Part shown: piece after piece, positions 13,030-21,816 of the stretch | Layout: every line of letters starts with the position of its first letter | How positions within the stretch are numbered: the stretch's first letter is position 1 | Source of the DNA: Pectobacterium zantedeschiae | GTDB lineage: Bacteria; Pseudomonadota; Gammaproteobacteria; Enterobacterales; Enterobacteriaceae | NCBI RefSeq assembly: GCF_004137795.1 | Contig: NZ_NWTM01000002.1 | Coordinates: 546,289-610,288, forward strand | DNA: 64,000 nt | Direction: 5' to 3' | Made by a program: the position numbers and the translations under genes | The notes under the pieces: model-generated | The model's database searches: none | Told to the model about the DNA's origin: nothing | What the model saw: the letters and a program-made list of their open reading frames with translations, nothing else

Positions 13030-13710
13030 TTAAGCCAGCTGTTTGAGGATCGCTTTGGCGACGACTTCCGAGCTTGCTGGATTCTGACCGGTGATCAGCT
13101 TGCCGTCTTCAACAAGGTACGGTGCCCAGTCTGGACCTTTTTCATACAGGCCACCCAGTTTCTTGAATTCATCTTCAATCAGGAAAGGCACCACGTCTGT
13201 CAATTGAACCGCTGCTTCTTCACCGTTGGTGAAGCCTGTTACTTTGCGGCCTTTGATCAAGGCATCGCCATTTTCTGCTTTCACGTGAATCAGTACGCCA
13301 GGTGCGTGGCAGACAAAACCGGTTGGTTTGTTGGCGCGTACAAAGGCTTCGATGAGGGCGATAGAGACGGGTGATTCCGCCAAATCCCAGAGCGGGCCGT
13401 GGCCGCCGGGATAGAAGACTGCGTCGAAATCCTGTTCGATGACGGTATCCAGTTTTACCGTATTAGCCAGTTCCTGCTGCGCAGCAGGGTCAGCTTTAAA
13501 GCGATGTGTCAGTTCGGTTTGAAAATCAGCCAGATCGCTTTTCGGGTCGAGAGGCGGCTGGCCGCCAGCAGGGGAGGCGAGAACGATCTCGGCACCCGCA
13601 TCTTTAAACGTGTAATAAGGGGCGGCAAACTCTTCCAGCCAAAAACCGGTTTTATTGCCCGTGTTGCCCAGTTTGTCGTGAGAAGTTAGGACCATTAAAA
13701 TTTTCATCAT
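13030..13710 (-). CDS. DJ-1/PfpI-family protein (type 1 glutamine amidotransferase-like)
   Basis: Single-domain protein of the DJ-1/PfpI superfamily, 226 residues. Members of this branch are glyoxalase III/Hsp31-like hydratases or stress chaperones; the substrate is unknown here. The N-terminus (MKILMVLTSHDKLGNTGNKT) and the EFAAPYYTFKDAGAEIVLASP segment are typical. The nucleophile-elbow cysteine is in FVCHAPGVL and the acidic residue in FYPGGHGPLWDLAE. There is no signal peptide, so it is cytoplasmic. It lies 44 bp downstream of the aldehyde dehydrogenase on the same strand and may be co-transcribed; both suit detoxification of reactive aldehydes (inference). Confidence 0.88.
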   Translation of the reverse strand: MMKILMVLTSHDKLGNTGNKTGFWLEEFAAPYYTFKDAGAEIVLASPAGGQPPLDPKSDLADFQTELTHRFKADPAAQQELANTVKLDTVIEQDFDAVFYPGGHGPLWDLAESPVSIALIEAFVRANKPTGFVCHAPGVLIHVKAENGDALIKGRKVTGFTNGEEAAVQLTDVVPFLIEDEFKKLGGLYEKGPDWAPYLVEDGKLITGQNPASSEVVAKAILKQLA

Positions 13711-13754
13711 TTTTCTCTCTATGGTTGCAGGATGATCGGGTGAATAGAGGCCAG

Positions 13755-15173
13755 TTAGCCTTTGAGGACAGCGACAAGCGCGTCTTGTTTCTCATGGTAA
13801 GGCGCACGCAGCGTCAGGTTAGACGCGCCATCTTCACTTTGTATGACGATCGGTTTGGCGTGGCTGAAACGGCGGAATCCGTGGATACCGTGATATGCGC
13901 CAATGCCAGATGCGCCGACGCCGCCAAACGGAAGTGTGTCGATAGACACATGCGTCATCACATCGTTGATGACCAGCGCACCTGACGTTGTTCTGTCGGC
14001 GAAGCGTTGCTGCATGGTTTTATTATTGCTGAACAAATACGCCGCCAGTGGGCGTGGATGCGCATTGATGTAGTTAATCGCTTCCTCTGCCGCTTGATAG
14101 GTTTTGACGGGCAGCAGCGGGCCGAAAATTTCTTCCTGCATGATCGTCATATCATCACGTACGCCGAACACGAGGTGTGGGGCAATTTTGCGGCTTTTGG
14201 CATCGTAGGGTACTTCGCCTGCGGGTGCCAGGCTGACGACGGTCGCACCTTGTTGCTCAGCCTCTTTCAGGAGTTGAATCAGGCGATCGTAATGCCTATC
14301 AGCAATGATAGACGTGTAATCCGGGTTCGCCTGTAGTGTCGGAAAGCTTTTCTGCATAAAGGCGTTGGCGGCATCGCGGAAGGCCTGCTCTTGGCCTTCT
14401 GGCAGCAGTACATAGTCCGGCGACAGACAGATTTGCCCCGCATTGAAGGTTTTTACCGTCATCGTGCGTTCAGCGGCTTCTGCGATATTTGCACTGCTAT
14501 CAATGACGACGGGCGATTTGCCACCCAGTTCCAACGTGACTGGCACCAAATTCTCCGCCGCCGCGCGCATCACATGTTTCCCCACCGCGGTGCTGCCAGT
14601 GAAGACCAGATGATCGAACGGCAGCTCGCTAAATGCCTGACCAATTTCCGCATCGCCCAGCACCACGGCCAATTCCAGCGGATCAAAATAGTGGGCAATC
14701 AATTCCGCCAGCAGTTCAGACGTGTGCGGTGTGAGCTCTGACGGTTTCAGGATCGCGGTATTACCGGCGGCAAAAATATCAGCCAGCGGGCCAAATGACA
14801 GGTTCACCGGGAAGTTCCACGGGCTAATCACGCCGATAACCCCCAGAGGCTGATGCCGAATCCACGCCTGCATACCGGGAGCGGGTTCATCAACCGGCTC
14901 TGGCTGCATCCAACGCTCAACGTTGTCGATGGCGTTCTGTAGCATCTTTAGCGTGGTGCCGACATCTGCCGCGAACGAGTGGTACAGGCTGCGATGGCCG
15001 AAATCTTCACTCATGGCCTGTGCAAGCGCGATGTGATTTTCACGAATCAAGTTGATGCTGCGCTGTAAGCGATCTTTACGCAGTGCGGCATTGGCGGGGC
15101 CAGATGCAATGTGAGCACGCTTCATCGTATTCAGGATGGCCTGTAAATCCTTTTTGGATTGTTGTGTCGACAT
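13755..15173 (-). CDS. NAD(P)-dependent aldehyde dehydrogenase, coniferyl-aldehyde-dehydrogenase type
   Basis: Oxidises aldehydes to acids; the closest family remembered is coniferyl aldehyde dehydrogenase (CalB-like), which would fit plant phenolic aldehydes, but the substrate is not shown. The start was placed at the ATG at 15173, preceded by AGAGGACAAAACA, giving 472 residues; an upstream in-frame start would add 22 unlikely residues. Motifs: GVISPWNFPVNLSFGP (cofactor loop), FTGSTAVGKHV, LELGGKSPV (general base Glu) and NAGQICLSPDY (catalytic Cys). It is divergent from a LysR gene, with a palindrome in between. Confidence 0.9.
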   Translation of the reverse strand: MSTQQSKKDLQAILNTMKRAHIASGPANAALRKDRLQRSINLIRENHIALAQAMSEDFGHRSLYHSFAADVGTTLKMLQNAIDNVERWMQPEPVDEPAPGMQAWIRHQPLGVIGVISPWNFPVNLSFGPLADIFAAGNTAILKPSELTPHTSELLAELIAHYFDPLELAVVLGDAEIGQAFSELPFDHLVFTGSTAVGKHVMRAAAENLVPVTLELGGKSPVVIDSSANIAEAAERTMTVKTFNAGQICLSPDYVLLPEGQEQAFRDAANAFMQKSFPTLQANPDYTSIIADRHYDRLIQLLKEAEQQGATVVSLAPAGEVPYDAKSRKIAPHLVFGVRDDMTIMQEEIFGPLLPVKTYQAAEEAINYINAHPRPLAAYLFSNNKTMQQRFADRTTSGALVINDVMTHVSIDTLPFGGVGASGIGAYHGIHGFRRFSHAKPIVIQSEDGASNLTLRAPYHEKQDALVAVLKG

Positions 15174-15291
15174 GTTTTGTCCTCTTTTATTCATCGAGTA
15201 GCAGAAAAAACAGAAAGTTAGCCGGAATTTTCGGGCCACTCAGGATGGAGGAAAGGATACGGCAGGGGTTGAATCGTTCGCCAACAAGATT

Positions 15292-15314
15292 ATTATTCGA
15301 GGGGTATAAATAAT
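15292..15314. promoter_or_regulatory. Candidate LysR operator
   Basis: ATTATT-N11-AATAAT, a perfect 6-bp dyad with the T-N11-A spacing typical of LysR-type regulator sites. It lies between the divergent aldehyde dehydrogenase gene and the LysR gene, 29 bp from the latter's start. Binding by that regulator is inferred from position only. Confidence 0.5.
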
Positions 15315-15342
15315 TTTATATCTCAGGCTCTATAGGTATCTC

Positions 15343-16233
15343 ATGTCACTCCTTCGTCTACGTACATTTGTGGAAGTTTATCGGCAGCGCTCAATTAGCG
15401 GAGCCGCGCGTGCGCTTAATCTGACCCAGCCTGCGGTGTCGCAGCACATTGCCGGGTTGGAGGTAGCGGTGGGGCGTCGTCTCTTTGAACGTCAGGCGAA
15501 CGGCGTGACGCCAACGTCGGCAGCAGACGACTTAGCGGCAGATCTGGGAGACAAACTGGATGAAGCCGAGGCGGCGTTAGCCTCTGCCCGCGCGAGGTCA
15601 ATGGATGTCGCGGGGACGCTGCATATCATTGGCCATGCGGATTTCATGGCTGAAGTAGTGTCAGAGCAGCTGTTGCCGCTGCTTGAGGCGGGCGTGCGGG
15701 TGCATATGCATACTGGTGACGGTGATTTGATTAAACAGATGCTGTTAGAAGGACACTGCGATCTGGGCATAACGGCACACCCGGTGACGGATAAGCGGTT
15801 GAAAAGCGATCTGTTAAAGAGTGCAACACTACAGGCGGTGGCGGCTCCCGCGATTGTCGAACGGTTGGTACAGGCGGATGACCTGCCACAGGCACTGGCA
15901 CAGGAGCCAATGCTGGCCTATGACCTTGAGCTTCCTCTGATTGATCACTGGTTGAAGAAGAACCGTATGCAGGATAAGGGGCTGGTGCCTGCCGTGGTAA
16001 GTCAGGATCTACGTGCGCTGCGTCGCGTGCTGACCAGTGGGTTTGGCTGGACGGTGATGCCGATATATTTATGTCAGGATCTGTTGGATTCGGGGGAACT
16101 TGTCATTATTCCGCCCCCTGTCGGCACCACGCAGTTGGATTACTATCTGGTCTGGGTGCCGGGTGCGCTGCGCCAGCCGCGTCTAGCCCATGCGCGGCAA
16201 ACTTTCCTGTGGCGCTTACAGCACGCGGAATAA
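15343..16233 (+). CDS. LysR-family transcriptional regulator
   Basis: Winged-helix DNA-binding regulator with a C-terminal effector-binding domain, 296 residues. The HTH region shows RQRSISGAARALNLTQPAVSQHI at about residues 13-35 (quoted only in outline: SGAARALNLTQPAVS). The rest matches a periplasmic-binding-protein-like sensor domain. It is divergent from the aldehyde dehydrogenase gene and probably regulates it and itself. Effector unknown. Confidence 0.92.
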   Translation: MSLLRLRTFVEVYRQRSISGAARALNLTQPAVSQHIAGLEVAVGRRLFERQANGVTPTSAADDLAADLGDKLDEAEAALASARARSMDVAGTLHIIGHADFMAEVVSEQLLPLLEAGVRVHMHTGDGDLIKQMLLEGHCDLGITAHPVTDKRLKSDLLKSATLQAVAAPAIVERLVQADDLPQALAQEPMLAYDLELPLIDHWLKKNRMQDKGLVPAVVSQDLRALRRVLTSGFGWTVMPIYLCQDLLDSGELVIIPPPVGTTQLDYYLVWVPGALRQPRLAHARQTFLWRLQHAE

Positions 16234-16346
16234 TTTCACCTCCTATTAAAAAGATGCCGTTTTTCAAGACATAATGAGGCGTAGCATGCTGCCAGCTCCG
16301 CCTTACTTCTCGCTTGCTCCTCACTTCCTATCCTGTGATCGCCATA

Positions 16347-16366
16347 AACGAACTGCTGGTTTCGTT
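16347..16366. promoter_or_regulatory. Possible KdgR-like operator upstream of rhiT
   Basis: AACGAACTGCTGGTTTCGTT is an inverted repeat (AACGAA / TTCGTT) inside the 301-bp region 16234-16534 before rhiT. It resembles, imperfectly and with spacing one base off, the box of KdgR, the repressor of pectin catabolism in soft-rot bacteria. A half CRP-like TGTGA occurs at 16334. The rest of the region shows no gene. Confidence 0.3.
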
Positions 16367-16534
16367 CCGTTAAAATGGCTTTTTATAAAATCTTTGAAGC
16401 GGATCGCACCAATCTTCCCTGTGCTGCCAGCGTGGGACGCGTGGTGGCAGAAGCGCAAAGGTTTTCACGATCGCCGGGCGCTAACGTAACAGCGTGACAC
16501 CTTCATAATTAAAAATGTTCGGGGAAGGATGGCG

Positions 16535-18094
16535 ATGAAAACACGTAAGATCGGTTTGGCTAACTATTTAGCCTACGGTTCAGGGGACTTTCTTGGTGCG
16601 GGTACAACCGCGCTGACGGCCGCTTGGTTACTCTATTTTTACACCACGTTCTGCGGCTTAACGCCGATTGAAGCAACCTTTATTTTTGCGATGGCGCGTG
16701 TGCTCGATGCCGTCGTCAGCCCGCTGATGGGCTTCCTGACCGATAACTTCGGTTCAACCTGGCTGGGTAAACGCTTTGGCCGTCGTAAGTTCTTTATTCT
16801 GCTCGGTATTCCCTGTGTATTCAGCTACAGCTTCATGTGGGTCGGGGATATGGGCTATTGGTACTATCTGCTGACGTACCTGCTGTTCGATATCGTCTAT
16901 ACGATGGTACTGGTGCCGTATGAAACGCTGGTGCCGGAAATGACCGACGATTTCAAACAGAAAACCAAGTTCTCTGGGGCACGTATCGCGCTGGCGCAGC
17001 TTTCCGCGATTTTAGCTGCCTTCCTGCCGGGCATTCTGTTGGGTTACTTTGGTAAAGACAATGCGGTGTCCTTCTTCTATTCGAGCTTGGTGTTCTCGAT
17101 TATCTGCGCACTGGTGCTGACGCTGGTCTATTTCTTTACCTGGGAACGGCCACGCGACCAGATGTCTGAAGCGTCACTACGGGCAGAGAAAGAGCGCCAG
17201 TCCCTAACGCTGGGTCAAAGCCTGAAACGGCTGAATGTTGAACTGGTTTCCACGCTGCGCATTCGTATTTTCCGCCAGCATCTCGGTATGTATCTGGGCG
17301 GCTACATCGCGCAGGACGTGTTCAACGCCGTATTCACCTACTACGTGGTTTTTGTGCTGATGCAAAGCCCGACGATGGCCTCTAACCTGATGGGAACGAT
17401 GGCGATTCTGCAATTCATCGCGGTGATTGGCATGATTCCGCTGTGTATCCGCTTTGGGCCAGCGCCATCTTATCGTTTTGTCGTGTGCCTGTTTGGCCTG
17501 AGTGCGCTCTCCTATGCGGTACTTTGGTACAGCGGCCTGCATGACACTTTCTCTCTGTTGCTGCTGATCTCTGCGCTGGCGGGCATCGGACGCGGTGGGA
17601 TCAATTACGTACCGTGGAACACCTACACTTACATCGCAGATGTGGATGAAGTGATCACCGCGCAGCGCCGTGAAGGAATCTTCGCCGGAATTATGACGCT
17701 GACCCGCAAAGCTTCTCAGGCTGGTGCGGTGATGCTGGTGGGGATTGTGTTGCAACTGTCCGGCTTTGTATCCGGGCAGAGTGTACAAGCGCCGGGCGTC
17801 AGCCACACGATTCTGATGATTTTGAGCTTCGGCACCGTGGGCGTGCTGGCGCTAGGCTTCCTGGTCTCTCTGCGATTTAAACTCAATCTGCAAACGCACA
17901 GCGTGTTGCGGGAAGAGACGCTGAGAATGCGTGAAGCTGGGCGCCCTGTGCCGGAGAAGATTACGCCGCAGGCGAGGGCGACGGTCGAGATGCTGGCGGG
18001 TATGCCGTATGAATCGCTGTGGGGCAACAATAATATCGGCTATCTGAACCGCCATAACGGCGACAAACCGGTAACGCATGCCACGCAGCTGTAA
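16535..18094 (+). CDS. rhiT: Rhamnogalacturonide transporter RhiT (MFS, GPH family)
   Basis: Predicted inner-membrane symporter of the glycoside-pentoside-hexuronide:cation family that brings unsaturated rhamnogalacturonides into the cell. The start was set at the ATG at 16535, which has GGGGAAGG six bases in front; the ATG at 16529 directly abuts that sequence. That gives 519 residues with about 12 hydrophobic segments and the GPH-type signature FGRRKFF plus LVPYETLVPEMTDDF. RhiT/RhiN of Dickeya are controlled by KdgR and by the rhamnose activator RhaS. The naming rests on the adjacent GH105 gene 43 bp downstream. Confidence 0.82.
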   Translation: MKTRKIGLANYLAYGSGDFLGAGTTALTAAWLLYFYTTFCGLTPIEATFIFAMARVLDAVVSPLMGFLTDNFGSTWLGKRFGRRKFFILLGIPCVFSYSFMWVGDMGYWYYLLTYLLFDIVYTMVLVPYETLVPEMTDDFKQKTKFSGARIALAQLSAILAAFLPGILLGYFGKDNAVSFFYSSLVFSIICALVLTLVYFFTWERPRDQMSEASLRAEKERQSLTLGQSLKRLNVELVSTLRIRIFRQHLGMYLGGYIAQDVFNAVFTYYVVFVLMQSPTMASNLMGTMAILQFIAVIGMIPLCIRFGPAPSYRFVVCLFGLSALSYAVLWYSGLHDTFSLLLLISALAGIGRGGINYVPWNTYTYIADVDEVITAQRREGIFAGIMTLTRKASQAGAVMLVGIVLQLSGFVSGQSVQAPGVSHTILMILSFGTVGVLALGFLVSLRFKLNLQTHSVLREETLRMREAGRPVPEKITPQARATVEMLAGMPYESLWGNNNIGYLNRHNGDKPVTHATQL

Positions 18095-18137
18095 CTGTAT
18101 TGAACTGTTAACTGATAACTCAATTGGATGAATGACT

Positions 18138-19277
18138 ATGACCGTATTCAGTGTAAAACATAGCCCGCTTTTACGTCAGCCGGAACGCTTCATCTCCCGT
18201 GAGGATCTGAAGGCGCTGATTTGCCGTATCACCGACAATCTGGTGAATATTGAGGATAAAACCGGTGAGTTCTTGTTACGGCTGGACGATGGTCGGGTGA
18301 TTGATACCAAAGGCTGGGCGGGGTGGGAATGGACGCACGGCATCGGGTTGTACGGGATTTATCAGTATTATCAGCAGACGGGTGACGAGCAGATGCGCGC
18401 CATCATTGACGACTGGTTTACTGAACGTTTGGCGGAAGGTACGCCGACGAAGAACGTGAACACCGTGTGCCCATTCCTGACGCTGGCTTATCGCTATGAA
18501 GAGACGGGCGATGCCCGCTGGCTGCCGTATCTGGAGCGCTGGGCGGAGTGGGTGATGTATGAAATGCCGCGCACGGACAAGCAGGGCTTACAGCACATTG
18601 TTTACAACAACGAAAACCACCAGCAGTTGTGGGATGACACGCTGATGATGAGTGTGCTGCCGCTGGCGAAAATCGGCAAACTGTTAAACCGGCCGGAGTT
18701 TGTAGAAGAAGCGACATATCAGTTCCTGCTGCACGTGCAATATCTGATGGATCGTGAAAGCGGTCTGTGGTTCCACGGCTGGACGTTTGAAGGGCAGCAC
18801 AACTACGCCAAAGCACGCTGGGCGCGGGGGAATAGCTGGCTGACTATCGTTATTCCCGAATTTATCGAACTGCTGGATCTGCCGGAACACAACGCGACGC
18901 GCCGTTTCCTGTTGCAGGTGTTGGAAAGTCAGATTGAAGCATTGGCAAAATATCAGGATGACAGCGGCCTGTGGCACACGCTGATTGACGATCCAAACTC
19001 GTATCTCGAAAGTTCGGCAACTGCCGGTTTTGCCTACGGTATTTTGAAAGCGGTACGCAAGCGCTATGTCGATCCGAGCTACGCTGAAGTGGCGGAGAAA
19101 GCGATTCGCGGCGTGATTAATCACGTCAATCAGGACGGTGAGCTGACGCAGGTATCATTCGGCACCGCGATGGGCAACGATCTGGATTTCTACCGCAACA
19201 TTGCGTTGACCTCCATGCCCTACGGTCAGGCAATGGCGATCCTCTGTCTGGCGGAATACCTGCGGGTCTATCTGTAA
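18138..19277 (+). CDS. rhiN: Unsaturated rhamnogalacturonyl hydrolase RhiN (GH105)
   Basis: Cytoplasmic (alpha/alpha)6-barrel enzyme that removes the unsaturated galacturonyl end from rhamnogalacturonan disaccharides, giving rhamnose and a keto-uronate. About 379 residues, as usual for GH105. The catalytic aspartate is in LWDDTLMMSVLPL, with GWAGWEWTHGIGLYG, WFHGWTFEG and ARGNSWL as other family blocks. An ATG at 18132 is in frame, but GGATGA is better spaced for 18138. It has no signal peptide, which fits intracellular action after RhiT uptake. Probably one operon with rhiT. Confidence 0.88.
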   Translation: MTVFSVKHSPLLRQPERFISREDLKALICRITDNLVNIEDKTGEFLLRLDDGRVIDTKGWAGWEWTHGIGLYGIYQYYQQTGDEQMRAIIDDWFTERLAEGTPTKNVNTVCPFLTLAYRYEETGDARWLPYLERWAEWVMYEMPRTDKQGLQHIVYNNENHQQLWDDTLMMSVLPLAKIGKLLNRPEFVEEATYQFLLHVQYLMDRESGLWFHGWTFEGQHNYAKARWARGNSWLTIVIPEFIELLDLPEHNATRRFLLQVLESQIEALAKYQDDSGLWHTLIDDPNSYLESSATAGFAYGILKAVRKRYVDPSYAEVAEKAIRGVINHVNQDGELTQVSFGTAMGNDLDFYRNIALTSMPYGQAMAILCLAEYLRVYL

Positions 19278-19331
19278 CGGGTTCACGTGAGAGTTGCCTC
19301 TCAGTCATATTGGCTATGCTGGCTAAGGGGC

Positions 19332-19592
19332 AGTTTCGTGCGCCACACCGTCGCTATTCATATGCGATACCGTATACGCGCCCGACGCAGGGCGCTCAGT
19401 CGCCGCCGCCCTGCGAACCCAGGCTTCCGGCTAAATTATGCCGCTGCGCGGTTCCATCGGTGTTCCTGACCGCTAGTCGAGCCGCCAGTGACGCGTTCCC
19501 GACGCGGCACTGGCTTTCGCGACGTCCTGTCGCTCACTTGGCGGCCAGTCCCACCGCTGCATAATTTTTACGCCGGATAACGGCAAAACCCA
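19332..19592 (+). repeat. Intergenic repeat, copy C (short form)
   Basis: Direct copy of the 1209-1549 element in the 503-bp gap after rhiN: it starts CAGTTTCGTGCGCCAC, has GCGCCCGACGCAGGGCG, GGCTAAATTATGCCGCTGCGCGG and the end TTTACGCCGGATAACGGCAAAACCCA. It lacks the CCCCATAAATGGGG to AAAAACG palindrome cassette of copies A and B, showing that the cassette is a separable module. Confidence 0.7.
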
Positions 19593-19642
19593 TAACAACT
19601 CGCAGCATTTGTGTATAAGAACCTTGTGAAGGTCGAAGGAAT

Positions 19643-19772
19643 GCTTTGTTTCCCGCCCGCCAGGTCAATAAAATTCCCAGTGACGTAAGAGGCTTCTTCC
19701 GATAACAGCCAGCCTATCGCCTGCGCGACCGATGCCGCGCGAACCGCCAGTAATTAACGTAATGAATTCCAT
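19643..19772 (-). pseudogene. Remnant of a short-chain dehydrogenase/reductase
   Basis: Read on the minus strand from 19772, an ATG opens MEFITLITGGSRGIGRA, the Rossmann cofactor loop (TGxxxGIG) of SDR enzymes. In another frame immediately after come AIGWLLSEEASYVTG and NFIDLAGGK, the usual SDR C-terminus. The middle of about 200 residues is missing, so a large internal deletion fused the two ends. It stands directly after the MBL-fold gene on the same strand and next to repeat C. It is not translatable as a working enzyme. Confidence 0.75.
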
Positions 19773-19780
19773 TCTGCCCC

Positions 19781-20770
19781 TTAGTTTTTTAGCCCCGCCA
19801 TACTGTAATTCGCAGGGAGCCAGCGATAGCCGTTTGGTTTACCGTTAGCATCATACACGGCTTTAACCTGGCCTAAGCCGGGGAAGGAAATGTGTGCCGC
19901 ACCAATCCATTCATTATTCTGTGCCGCGTCGGCCAGAATCTGTAAACGTGCTTTTGCCGCTTCATCCATATTGCGATCGAAATCGATCGTGGTCATAGGT
20001 CGAGGAAATTGTACCGCTTCGGCATGGATCGTATCGCCCCATAGCGTCAGTTTTTGACCGTCGCTTTCGATCTGATAAAGGCTGTGTCCCGGCGTATGTC
20101 CCGGAGCTGGCACGGCGGTAATGCCCGGAAAAAGCTGCTGCTTGCCGGAGAAGGTTTTCAGCCGTTTGGCGGCAACGACGGGTTGCAATGAATCCTCAGA
20201 CTGCCCGAACGTGTGTTTCTCACTATCCCGCACATGGTGGCTGTTAGCCGGATTGAGCCAGAAATCTACGTCCTTCTGATTAACGTAAACGGTGGCATTT
20301 GGGAAAACCAGCTTGCCGTCACGCGAAACACCGCCGGAGTGGTCGGCATGAATGTGGGTCAGCAAAACGGTATCGATCTTCTCGGGAGGGTAGCCAGCGG
20401 CGCGCAGGTTGTCGGGTAATTTCCCCCCTTGTTTGCCGAATAGCGGGCCAGCCCCTGTGTCTACCAGTATCAGACGTTTACCCGTATTAATGAGGTACGC
20501 ATTAATTGAGGTTTCAACCTGCGGCTGGAGATTCTTTTGCGCCAGCAGGTGTAGCATCTCCTCGTGGGGAATGTGGGTGAGCAACTTATCCAGCGGGATA
20601 GTGACCGTTCCGTCAGAAAGTGCAGTAATTTCAAACTGGCCTAGCATCATCCGGTAATAACCCGGCGCCTGCGTTCTCAGTTGAGGCACCGATTCTGCCT
20701 CGGCGATAAGCGGCGTACTCGCCAGTAAAGCTATTGGTAATAGTGTTTGTTTCAGAATATTCATTTTCAT
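19781..20770 (-). CDS. Periplasmic MBL-fold metallo-hydrolase (paralogue 1)
   Basis: Metallo-beta-lactamase-fold hydrolase, 329 residues with an N-terminal signal peptide (KQTLLPIALLASTPLIAEA, cleavage near 25). The zinc ligands are complete: LTHIHADHSGG, PAPGHTPGHS, LWGDTIHAE and AAHISFPG. The segment YRMMLGQFEITALSDGT places it in the branch that includes methyl parathion hydrolase and some lactonases. The substrate is unknown; acyl-homoserine lactone hydrolysis is possible but only a guess. Paralogous to the gene at 21817-22800, and divergent from the LysR gene between them. Confidence 0.85.
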   Translation of the reverse strand: MKMNILKQTLLPIALLASTPLIAEAESVPQLRTQAPGYYRMMLGQFEITALSDGTVTIPLDKLLTHIPHEEMLHLLAQKNLQPQVETSINAYLINTGKRLILVDTGAGPLFGKQGGKLPDNLRAAGYPPEKIDTVLLTHIHADHSGGVSRDGKLVFPNATVYVNQKDVDFWLNPANSHHVRDSEKHTFGQSEDSLQPVVAAKRLKTFSGKQQLFPGITAVPAPGHTPGHSLYQIESDGQKLTLWGDTIHAEAVQFPRPMTTIDFDRNMDEAAKARLQILADAAQNNEWIGAAHISFPGLGQVKAVYDANGKPNGYRWLPANYSMAGLKN

Positions 20771-20840
20771 CGTGCATTCCTGGAGGATGACCCTGCTCGT
20801 CAGGGACTGGAACGATTATTCTGCTGGCGCTATTATTGTT

Positions 20841-20856
20841 CAAATTGATTAATTTG
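20841..20856. promoter_or_regulatory. Candidate operator between MBL gene and LysR gene
   Basis: CAAATT-GATT-AATTTG, a perfect 6-bp dyad in the short divergent region 20771-20868. Position suggests a site for the adjacent LysR protein; the spacing is not the common T-N11-A. Confidence 0.35.
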
Positions 20857-20868
20857 ATACTGACTATC

Positions 20869-21801
20869 ATGGAAAATGATTTTCGTGGCGTGGATTTAAA
20901 CCTGCTGGTGACATTTCTGGTGTTGTATCGTGAGAGAAGTGTCTCTGCGGCGGCGGATAAACTGCATTTGGGGCAACCTGCCGTGAGCGGTGCGCTGGCA
21001 CGTCTGCGTACACTGTTTGACGATCCGCTGTTTATTCGCACGGGGCAGGTGATGCGCCCAACGGCGCGTGCGGATTATCTGGCGACCAGATTGTCACCCA
21101 CTTTTGAACAATTGCAGTCGGTTCTGGGCGAGCCCGAGAGGTTTGATCCGCTGACAGACTCACGCGCGATCACGCTGGGAATGACCGATTGGGTAGAAAT
21201 ATGGCTAATGCCGCTGCTGCTGAAACGGCTCAAAACGAATGCCCCCAATTTGCACATTAACCTTGTTGCCACCGATCCATTTTTGGATGTGGACCGGTTG
21301 GAAAATGATAGCGTCGATCTGGTCATCTCTGTCGCTAGCCCACAGGCTGGCTGGTTGAAGCGGCGTGCGCTGTTATCATCAGGATTCAGGGCGCTGTGGC
21401 ACCCACAGCAGCTCGCGCTGCCATGTCCTCTTCCTTTGGAGATATACAGCCAGCAACGCCATTCGCTGGTGACCTACCGTGAGCGTGCGCATGGCATCGT
21501 GGACGATATGCTGGCAAAACAGGGAATGGCGCGGACGATTTATTACACTACGCCGCATTTCTCCGCCCTGCCGGGAATATTGCAGCACACGCCGTCAGTC
21601 GCCACCGTACCGGAAAGATTGGCGACGCTATGGTGTCAGCATTATGGCCTGATCGACAGCCCGGTCCCGCTTGATTTACCGACGTATACGCTTTCGGCGC
21701 TCTGGCATGCAAGGCAGGATAGTAATCCGGCGATCAAGTGGCTGTATGAACAAATTGCGGAGGCGGTTGCAGAGCAGGAGGCGGATTCGCCCCCTGCTTG
21801 A
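20869..21801 (+). CDS. LysR-family regulator (NodD/LeuO-type)
   Basis: About 310 residues from the ATG at 20869 (MENDFRGVDLNLLVTF); a TTG further upstream is in frame but less likely. The HTH is RSVSAAADKLHLGQPAVSGAL in outline, followed by DDPLFIRTGQVMRPTARA, the wording typical of the NodD/LeuO/Nac-like subgroup that often senses aromatic or plant compounds. It lies between two paralogous MBL-fold genes and probably controls one or both. Effector unknown. Confidence 0.9.
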   Translation: MENDFRGVDLNLLVTFLVLYRERSVSAAADKLHLGQPAVSGALARLRTLFDDPLFIRTGQVMRPTARADYLATRLSPTFEQLQSVLGEPERFDPLTDSRAITLGMTDWVEIWLMPLLLKRLKTNAPNLHINLVATDPFLDVDRLENDSVDLVISVASPQAGWLKRRALLSSGFRALWHPQQLALPCPLPLEIYSQQRHSLVTYRERAHGIVDDMLAKQGMARTIYYTTPHFSALPGILQHTPSVATVPERLATLWCQHYGLIDSPVPLDLPTYTLSALWHARQDSNPAIKWLYEQIAEAVAEQEADSPPA

Positions 21802-21816
21802 GTGACGGCGAGGGGG

